From Rhizophagus clarus (taxonomy: Eukaryota; Glomeromycota; Glomeromycetes; Glomerales; Glomeraceae): 64,000 nt of DNA. The position numbers and the translations under genes were made by a program. Numbering within the stretch: position 1 is the first letter of the stretch; each line of letters starts with the position of its first letter. The notes below the pieces were generated by a model. It did not search any database and was not told where the DNA came from. It worked only from the letters and a program-made list of their open reading frames with translations. Positions 55,942 through 64,000 of the stretch are shown here, piece after piece. The stretch is from positions 62,001-126,000 of the forward strand of contig BLAL01000041.1 of the NCBI GenBank assembly GCA_015698045.1. The letters run 5' to 3'.

Positions 55942-57650
55942 ATTATATTTAGTTTAGTTGGTAAGATCGATCGATAATCTATGCTAACTTCTTGTTATGC
56001 TTTGCATTCACTTTATGTAATGTTTTGTTTTATTAGATTGTAGAATTTTTCATTTTCTTTTTCATTTTCTTTATATTTTTAACAATTCTATAACTAGACT
56101 TTCTATTACTTTAAAGAGAATAGGCTAGGGCTATAGTAGTTATAAGATACTCTGTGACTCTAGTGTGAGGAATGGGAGGCTTTGCCATTACAATTTAATA
56201 AAAAAAAATGTTTTACAACTTTTTTTTAGTAATTTAATAAAAAATGTTGTGAAACATTTTACATTTAATAAAAAAAATGTTTCTTTGATTATTCAACATT
56301 AGTAATTTGTTTAGTTTTCAGTAATTACTGATACCAAATGGATTATTAAATGATCAATTAATTACAGCGTATTTTTACAGACGTAATACCAAAACTGTAA
56401 TTAATTCGCAGAGAAGTATAATCAGAATTGTAGAATTGCAGGTTACTAACCGCAATTCAACTCTAAAATCCGCAATATTACAGATTTTGGAAATTATTTG
56501 CAGATCCATCCTTATAATCCAAAAAAAATAGGAAAAGTTGGCTCAATGAAAATTTTTTATACAAGTATTATATTATTAAAAAAATATTAAAATAAATAGA
56601 AAAAAGTCCAAAAAATAAAAGTTTACCAAGATTCATAATATGCTATCTGGAAAAAAAATCATGTTATATTAGAACTGTTTATTGATATATTATTAATAAA
56701 TAAAAATTTAATTAGTAATTAATAAGTGAACTGAAATATTCACTAACTGATAACAGTAAAATCACAGAATTGTACAGATTTTCATATCATAAAATTATGC
56801 AGATTTTTACTCTAAAAAATTTGTTGATAGAAAACCAAAATATCAAAACAAATTAATAAATCCATCTAAAATAATGTAAAAAAACTACTAGTAAAAAGCA
56901 ATTCATTAATCCTATCTGCTAAAAACTTCAATTAATAAACAACTCTTTTGATATAATAAAATTACCAAGTTCTTTTATTATTTTCAATATAAGTTAATAT
57001 TTAGAAAAGACTTAATCTTAATAGTTTCTTAGCTTATCCAAATGAAATAATGATGTTTAAATAGCTGGCAAGAAAAGTAATCCTTCTTTCAAATATAGAA
57101 AGCTTTTTATAAATATTAATAGAAATAATAAAAGTTGGTAAGTAAACCAAAATGCAAAGTAAAAGCTTTAGAACCTTTAGGTTTTTGGTTCAAACTATTT
57201 AGTATGGCTTTAAAAACTGTTTTTATAATGAAAAAAATCCCTTTACTTAGAACTAAAGGATAAAAAAAGCTGATTTTTTACTTTTAATGGAAAAAATGAA
57301 TATATGGATTAGTAGGTAGAGTAGTATATTAATAAAAATATTAAAAAACACAAATATTAACTAATGAATATGTTTTCAAACTAATATCAGTTTATTCATA
57401 TTATAAAATGTTAGAAAAAAATGGAAATTGGTATACAAAATAAAAATAACAATTAGTTCAAATAAAGAGATAATAATGAATCCAAAATAAATGATAATGG
57501 AATAGATATTAATATAATAAATAACTAAATGTAATTATTTTACACTTTTATAACAATTAAATAGTCAATAAAGCCAATAAAAAACCTTAATTTTTGATTA
57601 TAGTTTTAATTTTTTGAATAAATAATAGATTATTAAAATTATATATTGGC
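55942..57650. other. AT-rich region without a recognised gene
   Basis: No coding region is supported. The piece at 56195-56285 (AAAATGTTTTACAAC and GTTGTGAAACATTTTA) is a fragment of the array unit at 22450-23670. The interval 56360-56560 contains several CAGAT/ATCTG and GCAATATTACAG words that may be a decayed palindromic element. Confidence 0.45.
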
Positions 57651-57659
57651 ACATACAGT

Positions 57660-58050
57660 GGGATATCAAAAATCACCGGACAGTTTTTTTTCAGAATTGC
57701 ATAACTGCATTTTCTCAGCATCCAGTGATCATTAAACAATGAACCAAAGCTTGTTAGAATCACCATAACAAGATGCATTGAATGGTATTATCTGTGTATC
57801 TCTAGCATTAATAGGTAATTAGTTATTGTCAAGTATTTATAAACAGTAAAATAGGAATAACTTTTCATCCTCTAATGCTAAAAACATAAAAATAATACCA
57901 TTCGATTTGTCTTGTTATGGCGAATCTAACAAGATATGTCTCATCATTCTATGATTAATGGGCAATGAAACGCCTTGATACTTTTATTTTTCATTATTAA
58001 AAAAATTTTCAAAAATCATGATTTTAAAATAAACTTTAAATGGACACTGG
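57660..58050. mobile_element. Mariner-type fold-back fragment
   Basis: The left edge reads TACAGTGGGATATCAAAAAT followed by CACCGGACAG, a typical Tc1/mariner terminus. Inside, the segment at 57735-57815 (CTTGTTAGAATCACCATAAC and GAATGGTATTAT) is an inverted, diverged copy of 57870-57955 (ATAATACCATTC and GTTATGGCGAATCTAACAAG). A matching right terminus is not recognisable, so the element is probably truncated. Confidence 0.55.
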
Positions 58051-58069
58051 TCAAAATCGATGCTAGCGG

Positions 58070-58420
58070 ATACATATCGGGTACCCGATATGTGTAATAT
58101 ATTTGTAGGATATGTGTATGATATTCGATAATAATACACATATCGGGTACCCGATATGTGTATTGTTTATGCGGAAATTCGGTGATACATATTACAGTTA
58201 TCGCACAAGTATTCACACATATCGGGTAGTTATAATATCGGGCACATATCATTTATTTACTGTATACCCAATATATTGTAATAAATATCGTATAAATATC
58301 GTATACCAATCATACATTTATCAGATAGCACCGATAATTATTTTATAGCTGTCCGATATGGACATATTTTGGTACCCGATATGAACACGATAAAGTTCAA
58401 GTACATATACCGGGCAGTAT
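58070..58420. repeat. Cluster of CATATCGGGTA palindromes
   Basis: A perfect 32-nt palindrome centred on GGGTACCC lies at 58133-58164 and a second 22-nt version at 58072-58093. Half-sites (ACATATCGGG or CCCGATATG) recur near 58217, 58240, 58348, 58372 and 58408 within 350 bp. No coding frame here is credible. It may be a palindromic MITE with repeated subterminal motifs or a binding-site cluster. Confidence 0.75.
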
Positions 58421-58429
58421 AATATTTTT

Positions 58430-59535
58430 AATAATTCAGGCAAAAATTATAGAATTTATATTATAATTTGTAATTTATATATATTTTTTCAGATTAATTT
58501 ATAATTTTAACTCAAAATTTATTTTTAATTAAAAACAAAAAATATGAATTACAATCTATGTAAAATCAATACTACATTTATGTAAAATCAAATCTAAATT
58601 CAATAAATTGCGAATAAATCTATATTATATAAATCAATTATACTGTAAGTGGCATACTAACGAAATTAGATTTTACTTGTTCGCTTACTTATTTTCATTA
58701 TATTCAAATTTGATCATTAAACGAAAGTAACATTATTAGTAACAGGTTGTTAGAAAAGGAACAATAATAAAAAAAGAATATTAGTAGAAGAAAAAGAAAT
58801 AGTTAGTAGTAAAAAATGTTAGTAGGAAAGAAATAAAATAAATAAAAATTAGTAGAAGAAAATAATTAGTAGAAATTATAGAAGAAAGAAACAGTAGAAG
58901 AAAGAAAATAGAAAAATAATGTACAAGTACCCTACAACTTCATCCCTAGGTAGTCAAAAATCTCAGGTAGTTCCAGACCACAGCAAACATGAAAGATAAC
59001 TATATATATACAATAGCAATGAAGAAAAATATTAGATAGTGGAAACGTTAGTAAAATTTAAGAAAAGTAAATGATAGAAAATTCAGATATGTTAATAAGA
59101 GAAGTATTAGTAAAAGGAAGAAAGAAACGTTAGCAAGAGGACGTTAATAGAAAATATTTATAATCATATGAAAAGAGAAGTGTAGCGTTAATAAAAAATA
59201 TACCTTATGTGTTCTTTTCCTGAATATAATAAAGAAAAAAATGTAAAAAAACGTCGTTAAAGAGAAGTGTAACATTAATAAAAAAATATACCTTGTGTGT
59301 TTTTACGTGTTAATTTGATAATATTGTAAAAAAAAGAAAGCGGTTACAGACTTACAGTAAGCGAAAAAATTAAAGAGAAAAAAGAAAAAAAAAATAAAAT
59401 GACAATATAAACAAATAATTAAATCATGTGATCATTAAATAATAAGTTGATTATAATTGGTCAACATTTGAACAGTTACACAAATTTTAAACAATATATT
59501 TTATCATATAGTACAGTATAATAACGAATGAAAGA
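58430..59535. other. AT- and purine-rich spacer
   Basis: The interval 58740-58960 is a degenerate purine repeat of TTAGTAGAAGAAA words. Around 59180-59310 the phrase GAAGTGTAGCGTTAATAAAA is repeated once with changes. Nothing else is supportable. Confidence 0.45.
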
Positions 59536-59539
59536 ATAT

Positions 59540-60147
59540 AAAATATAGCAATAAAATTAATAAAAATTTTGCATTTTATGCATTTTACATATAATTCTGA
59601 AAAGGGTGTACCGGTTATCTATATATTTTATTTATCATTTTTTGCTATGATAATATTATCATCGTTAATATCACGAATCTTACTTTCACCTTTTAGCGTA
59701 CAATCTGCAATAAAGAAGCAGAACTATTCTGGTCCGTAACCGTATCATGCGCAAAAATTTATTTTCTTGATCTTGTACGACTTAAAAATGAATTTCTTAA
59801 AATATTAATACTAATCTTTTTTTAGCAGCAAGTCATAGTGATCGTGGTGATCGTAGTGGTCGTGGTAGTCATAGAGGTCGTGGAGGTCGTGGTCGTAAAG
59901 GCGATGATGATATCGACGATGGGTAAAATTTTATTAATCAAATTTAAATTATCACTTAAAATATTATTATTTTAATTTTTTTTTTATAAGTACGACATTA
60001 TCCTTTCTGACAGAGATGATGGCAACGACAATGAGCTTATAGATGACTTTGCGAAGCAGATAACATGTACATACACCTTTTTCAAAATTATATGTAAAAT
60101 GCAAAAATGCAAAATTTTTATCAATTTGTATTGCTATTTTTTATTTT
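59540..60147. mobile_element. Inverted-repeat unit enclosing an RGG-type gene fragment
   Basis: The left arm, 59540-59610 (AAAATATAGCAAT to TCTGAAAAGGGTGTA), is matched in inverse by 60072-60147 (TACACCTTTTTCAAAAT to ATTGCTATTTT). By eye the arms are close to 90% identical over 70 bp. They enclose about 460 bp that contain two exon-like blocks. No target duplication is apparent outside the arms. This could be a DNA transposon that captured a gene piece, or a partial inverted duplication. Confidence 0.5.
59826..60042 (+). pseudogene. Arg/Gly-rich (RGG) protein fragment
   Basis: An exon bounded by TTTTTTTAG and GGTAAAA (59826-59922) reads SHSDRGDRSGRGSHRGRGGR and then GRKGDDDIDDG. After a 68-nt intron, TTATAAG leads to TTLSFLTEMMATTMSL and TAG at 60040-60042. 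RG/RGG tracts are typical of RNA-binding proteins and are arginine-methylation targets. There is no start codon or RNA-recognition domain nearby, so this is the 3' end of a gene or a captured fragment. In another frame the second exon would read as a strongly acidic peptide, so the splice phase is uncertain. Confidence 0.4.
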
Positions 60148-60372
60148 ACAGATTATAAATATATCTTTTAATAAAATTCAAATTTTTCAGTTTATACTAT
60201 ACGATAAAAATTTATTAGCGAAACGAGTGAAATAAAAAAATTGAAAATTTGCCGTATTAGGTACTTTTGAAAGTTAAAACAATGCCGATGGAAACCTAAA
60301 AGTGCTAAAAGTGAGGTATATATATATATATATTAGTTATAGGAATAACTAAAGTAAGTAATTAATAGTTAG
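60148..60372. other. Spacer
   Basis: No feature except a short TA microsatellite near 60318-60334. Confidence 0.4.
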
Positions 60373-60574
60373 TGTTGGCGAATAGAGTATTTGCTGACGA
60401 AGAATTTGCTGACGAAGGATAAAAGGCGACAAAGTATTGACTGATGATGAAATAATAAGATAGTGTATAGACAAGTAACGATACTCAGTCCCATACATAT
60501 CTTAGGAGGCTAGCCTATCGTGAATAACTCACTACAGAAGAATATGTATTTTATTTGCGCATATACCTATAACA
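60373..60574 (+). mobile_element. Possible LTR-like terminal sequence
   Basis: The segment starts TGTTGGCGAATAG and ends CCTATAACA, a TG...CA frame with a TGTTG/TAACA inverted terminus as in Copia-type LTRs. It is distinctly less AT-rich than its flanks and contains the doubled word TTGCTGACGAAG. No second copy, primer-binding site or flanking 5-bp duplication could be found in the window, so the call is weak. Confidence 0.25.
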
Positions 60575-61690
60575 CAAGGTATATAGATGGACCTGCCAGT
60601 GAAGGCACGTATGTTCAGGAAAGGTGAAGGAAGGGAATAAGATATAAATGATATTAATTACTTACCCTATTTTAGAGTAAAACAACGTGAGATATGAAAA
60701 CGTTACGAAAAGAAGGACAGTAGAAGGACAGTAGAAGAAGATAGTAAAGAAAACCTAAAAAGAAGAAAGGGAAAGAATAGGGTTGGCAAGCGTTAGCAGA
60801 AGAATGGAAATACCGAGTATTTCAAATATGAAACAGTGAAATAACATAAAAGCGGCTGGGATCGCCCGACTGCTAACGCGCGATACGTATATTGCTTACA
60901 ATCTGTCGAGGTGTGACGGCCTACCCCTTACATTAAAACCATTCAGCGCGAAGCATTGAATAGCGCACTTGCCTTATAGAGCCCTAATGATATCAACACA
61001 AAGAAATTAAAATTATAAAATCTGGCAAAATTTGAAAGAAGTTTGCGGAGGTTGATGACGAGGATCATAAGAAATGGAACGTTTTAAAGAAAGAAAGGCT
61101 CGCTTTAGATTAACCAGTTCACGACATTCTCTTTTATTGGGACGAAGACAGTTGAGTGATACGTTTAACACGACCTATAATAACAAAGAAAGGAAAATAA
61201 AAGGGTCATCCAGGAGTACTAGATGAGCAAGTATAAACGTCACAATATTCAACAACCGCGTACAAGTGTTTCGCAGGATCCTTTCAGGACTGGATGATAA
61301 TAACCATCCTGAGCGTAAGACATTTATCTTTACAACGCGTCCGCAGTCACCCTTTAGAAATCAACTCAAGCAGCTATGACCAAATATGAACCACACTCAC
61401 CTTTAGCAATATCCAAATAAACGTTGGCTTCTTTAACTTTTGTCTGAAACGGAGGGTAGATTTACGGCGAGAAGTAAAGGAACGTCTACAAGCCATGATT
61501 ATTGAAGTCTGTAAAAAATATATAAATAAATAAAGGACGTAAAAGTTAGGAGGTGACATCTGGTTCGCATTCCATGTGACCCCAAGCCAACTATTCCTTG
61601 AACCCCACAGACTCCTAACTATCTTGTAAGCAGTATCATTAAAACTATGAAGCAATACTGGTATATCGTGTATATTAGATTATTGGAATA
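60575..61690. other. Less AT-rich patch of unknown origin
   Basis: This 1.1-kb stretch has visibly more G and C than anything except the conserved genes, with words such as GCGGCTGGGATCGCCCGACT and CCGCGTACAAGTG. It contains plus-strand open segments (61074-61376 and about 61390-61535) but no recognised domain and no convincing splice pattern. It may be the interior of a decayed LTR element, an organelle-derived insertion or a gene remnant. Confidence 0.4.
61074..61379 (+). pseudogene. Unrecognised basic ORF with one internal TGA
   Basis: The frame reads MERFKERKARFRLTSSRHSL, LLGRRQLSDTFNTTYNNKER and SSRSTR, then TGA at 61224-61226. It continues openly as ASINVTIFNNRVQVFRRILS and TFIFTTRPQSPFRNQLKQL to TGA at 61377. 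The product would be strongly basic. The internal TGA replaces a codon that could have been CGA, as in other decayed frames here. Beyond 61390 another plus frame contains RREVKERLQAMIIEVCKKY. No family is recognised. Confidence 0.3.
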
Positions 61691-61699
61691 TTTAAGACA

Positions 61700-62313
61700 G
61701 TTTATCTTTAGTTAGACCGTAATCTTTATAATACGTGCAGTGACCAGCGTAAACTCAGGGAGCGCGTGCTTACCTTTAACAAAGATATACAAGAAGGATA
61801 TGAAAGCAATAGAGAGCGGAAAAAGAGTAAGAGAGTTATGGAAAAAATAGAAATAATATTTGAAGAAAAATATTTGTTAAAAGAGAGAAAAGAAGTTATT
61901 TTATATTTTTAAGATAAAACGCGACAAAAATTCGGGATATTTCATGATAATCTTAAGGAAAATAACTTAATTGGTGATCAACAATGTGTTTGAAAACTAA
62001 ATTGATATTAGTATAACATGACTAGTACAGTACATGACGGTTCCAAACTGGAATAAATATATCAAGTTGACTGTAATGTTGAATTTCAAACTGTAATTTA
62101 AATGATTTATAAAAAATTTCTTTTGAAGAACATTATCGATTTCTGTAAATTTCTTTTTCCATTCAAAAAGCCATCGAAAAGTTTATTTATATGAATTATA
62201 AAATATCATATCAAATGAAAATATCAAACCATTTAAAAACTTACTTATATAATAAAGCAATAAATAGTTTATTTATATTCATATTATATATATATTTTTT
62301 TATAATTGATTAA
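61700..62313. other. AT-rich spacer
   Basis: Nothing is supportable apart from the decline from the GC-richer patch into A/T-rich DNA. Confidence 0.45.
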
Positions 62314-62460
62314 TTATAATACTAGCTCAAAAATATTTGCCCTGGCCAATTTTAAAATATATTTGTTAGCACAAATACGTCCAGCTTCTAATGCCTCGCT
62401 AGAAAGCTGTTGATGTTCATCAGAAAGCAAATGGATACAAAGAGGAAATTCATCTACATT
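62314..62460 (-). pseudogene. Ribosomal protein uL16 (RPL10) fragment
   Basis: On the minus strand an acceptor-like TTCAAATGTAG context leads into [18 protein letters not shown] and [18 protein letters not shown], which closely follows the conserved eukaryotic uL16 segment ([32 protein letters not shown] class). The match decays in [11 protein letters not shown] and ends at TAA (62314-62316). No other part of uL16 is present. It lies about 110 nt downstream of the SANT gene on the same strand, so it is a captured or duplicated exon fragment. Identity of this short block is strong from family knowledge. Confidence 0.75.
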
Positions 62461-62482
62461 TGAAAAAAAAAAATTTGTAATA

Positions 62483-62576
62483 AAATTTTGAATAATTGAA
62501 TTTATATACACACATTGTTGTTATCAATTAAAATTTTGAATAATTGAATTTATATACACACATTGTTGTTATCAAT
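62483..62576. repeat. 46-bp tandem duplication
   Basis: The block AAATTTTGAATAATTGAATT TATATACACACATTGTTGTTATCAAT occurs twice head to tail with no visible change, between the uL16 fragment and the SANT gene stop codon. Confidence 0.85.
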
Positions 62577-63237
62577 CTATGTTGATAATGTTGGGTGGTG
62601 AAGAAGGAGGTGGTAGTGAAGAAGGAGGTGGTGGTGAAGAAGGAGGTGGTGGTGGTGGTGGCGAAGTTAGATTGATAATATTAGGTGGTGAATAAGGAGG
62701 AGGTGGTGGTGGCGGCGATGAGAGAGGAGAATAATTTAAGGGAGTTGTCACCTGGGACGTCGCTCTCGACCTTTCGTTAATATCGTGAATTATATCATAA
62801 TTCGTTCCTAATAATAAAGAACAATTAATTAATAAAATTTAAATATAAAAATATTTAATATTTATATTTGTGATATTTACTTGGTTTTTCCCAGAAATGT
62901 TCTTTAAATTCTTCGAAAAACATTTCTCCTAACATCGTTTTCTTACCCTTGGGATCGCCATCTACATATTTTTTCATTTTCTGATAAAATCATGTCATGT
63001 TTAGTATTTATATTAGTGATACGAAATATTTTATTTATATACCTTATAAGCACGCACTAATCCGTAGAATTTTTCTTTACACTTTTTTCCTGAATAATCT
63101 GTTCCAAATTTAATATTTATTTCACTCGCAAGAGTTTTCCAGTAATTGTATCTCATGTTATTATTTAATTGATGATAATTTTCATTTTCACTTTTTCTTT
63201 TTTCAATTAAGTAATTTAACTGATCTTTGGACCACAT
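62572..63237 (-). CDS. Myb/SANT-like DNA-binding protein with proline-rich tail
   Basis: Three exons, 63237-63043, 62980-62881 and 62807-62572, join in frame to 176 residues plus TGA; introns are GT-AG, 62 and 73 nt. The N-terminal part is a SANT-like domain: MWSKDQLNYLIEKRKSENEN, then NMRYNYWKTLASEI, then GKKCKEKFYGLVRAYK and FFEEFKEHFWEKP. Tryptophans at the first and third helix positions fit the fold. The last 70 residues are Pro/Ser-rich (SSPPPPPPPSSPPPPSS type). The start chosen is MWSKDQ, where the domain begins; an in-frame upstream ATG would add a hydrophobic leader of 11 residues. Such proteins occur as transcription-factor-like genes and as the accessory protein of PIF/Harbinger transposons. 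The frame is fully open, unlike its relatives at 40.6-41.2 and 49.8-52.6 kb. Confidence 0.75.
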
Positions 63238-63240
63238 TGT

Positions 63241-63676
63241 AGAAAAGATAAAAAACTCGTAAAAAAACAATTGTTAGGTTGATAAAATTTGTTATCCTTT
63301 TAGAATAGAAAAGATAAAAAATCTCGTAAAAAACAATTGTTAGGTTGATAAAATTTGTTATCCTTTTATAAGAATTTGATCGAATTTATTACTGGTCTAT
63401 ATCATTTCTTCGTTGTATTCATTAATTTGTCCTATTCTTTTGCGATTTAATCATATGAATCATTAAAGTCTAATAAATTACTACGCCTACAACCTTACTA
63501 TATTCGTTATAATAAACAAAAGGATGGAATGACATAATACTTTGGAGACATTATTCGTTTTGCGATTTAATCATATGAATCATTAGTCTTAAAATAAATT
63601 ACTACGCCTACAACCTTACTTTATTCGTTATAATAAACAAAAGGATGGAATGACATAATACTTTGGAGACAATGTT
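63241..63676. repeat. Two tandem duplications upstream of the SANT gene
   Basis: A 66-bp block with AACAATTGTTAGGTTGATAA and TTTGTTATCCTTTTA is duplicated at about 63241-63306 and 63307-63371. Further out, a block of about 122 bp beginning TTTTGCGATTTAATCATATG and including CTACGCCTACAACCTTACT is duplicated at about 63435-63556 and 63557-63676 with few changes. Both lie in the likely promoter region of the SANT gene. Confidence 0.85.
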
Positions 63677-64000
63677 ACATCAAAAATTCCCTATTAATTG
63701 TAACACGATTTAATATAATGAAATAACTAGACATATCGCGGGCTTGTCGCGGTTGTATCGCGGTAAACTATTAATAAAAAAATGAGTTATATCGTGGGTG
63801 TGTCGCGGGTGGGTCAGTTGAAGGCTTATATTCGAAGATTTTAATGTGAAAACTTATTACAAATAATACAATATTACAATATCAATTATTCTGAGTTACG
63901 ACAACTTTAAATAAATAAAATTTATTCGTTTTCATATACATTGATGAATTCGTTCAACAAGTCCTCTACATCTTAGTCGAAATTTCCTCTCTCTTCCTCA
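63677..64000. other. Window end, unassigned
   Basis: Short G-rich words (ATATCGCGGGCTTGTCGCGG and TATCGTGGGTGTGTCGCGG) recur at 63735-63815. A minus-strand coding region may begin at the very end (about 63920-64000, complement reads GEERGNFD-DVEDLLNEFI), but it is cut by the window edge. Confidence 0.3.

Noticed and set aside
61550-61600. GGTTCGCATTCC as a tRNA T-loop
   Set aside because: The flanking stems do not pair, and no anticodon or D arm could be placed. No tRNA is called.

Overview
The window looks like nuclear DNA of an arbuscular mycorrhizal fungus (Glomeromycotina, Rhizophagus-like). It is extremely AT-rich, has short GT-AG introns of about 60-90 nt, carries two long conserved fungal genes, and is otherwise filled with layered transposable elements of types I associate with these genomes (recalled, not searched). 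I found no rRNA, tRNA, CRISPR, viral or bacterial gene.

Two intact housekeeping-type genes anchor the region. At 6260-11563 (+) lies a 16-exon gene for a 1,405-residue beta-propeller scaffold of the CPSF-A/DDB1/SF3B3 superfamily. At 26320-34457 (-) lies an 11-exon gene for a roughly 2,435-residue Furry/Tao3/Mor2 (PAG1) cell-morphogenesis scaffold. A third, small intact gene at 62572-63237 (-) encodes a Myb/SANT-like domain followed by a proline-rich tail; a fragment of ribosomal protein uL16 (RPL10) lies just downstream of it.

The rest is mobile DNA, often nested. 0.75-4.3 kb: decayed copy of a zinc-finger/DDE-type element with a LINE piece inside. 5.3-5.8 kb: LINE tail. 12.4 and 13.3 kb: tiny retroposons with perfect target duplications. 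13.8-17.0 kb: pogo/Tigger-like element whose transposase is interrupted by two MITEs. 17.55-21.06 kb: hAT-like element containing another MITE and a long tandem array. 22.3-23.9 kb: Mutator-like element with an array. 24.9-25.7 kb: 26-bp minisatellite. 34.9 kb: hAT MITE. 36.06-39.31 kb: LINE with an 18-nt target duplication, containing a hAT MITE. 39.7-41.2 kb: decayed SANT/RS gene plus small basic gene. 41.8-45.1 kb: second zinc-finger/transposase element. 45.1-47.1 kb: tandem array. 49.8-52.6 kb: SANT gene split by tandem insertions. 53.66-55.93 kb: second hAT-like element with array. 57.7-60.2 kb: fold-back and palindromic elements. 60.4-61.7 kb: a less AT-rich patch of unknown origin.

The most unusual signal is three arrays (18.6-20.7, 45.1-47.1 and 54.1-55.5 kb) with a period near 115 nt. 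On the minus strand each unit reads as an AG acceptor, a 14-45 nt exon-like block and a GT donor, followed by a T-rich, intron-sized spacer. Two of them sit inside related hAT-like elements. They look like tandem mini-exon cassettes, but most blocks are not multiples of three nucleotides, so whether they are spliced and translated is open. Exon boundaries and element ends were read by eye.
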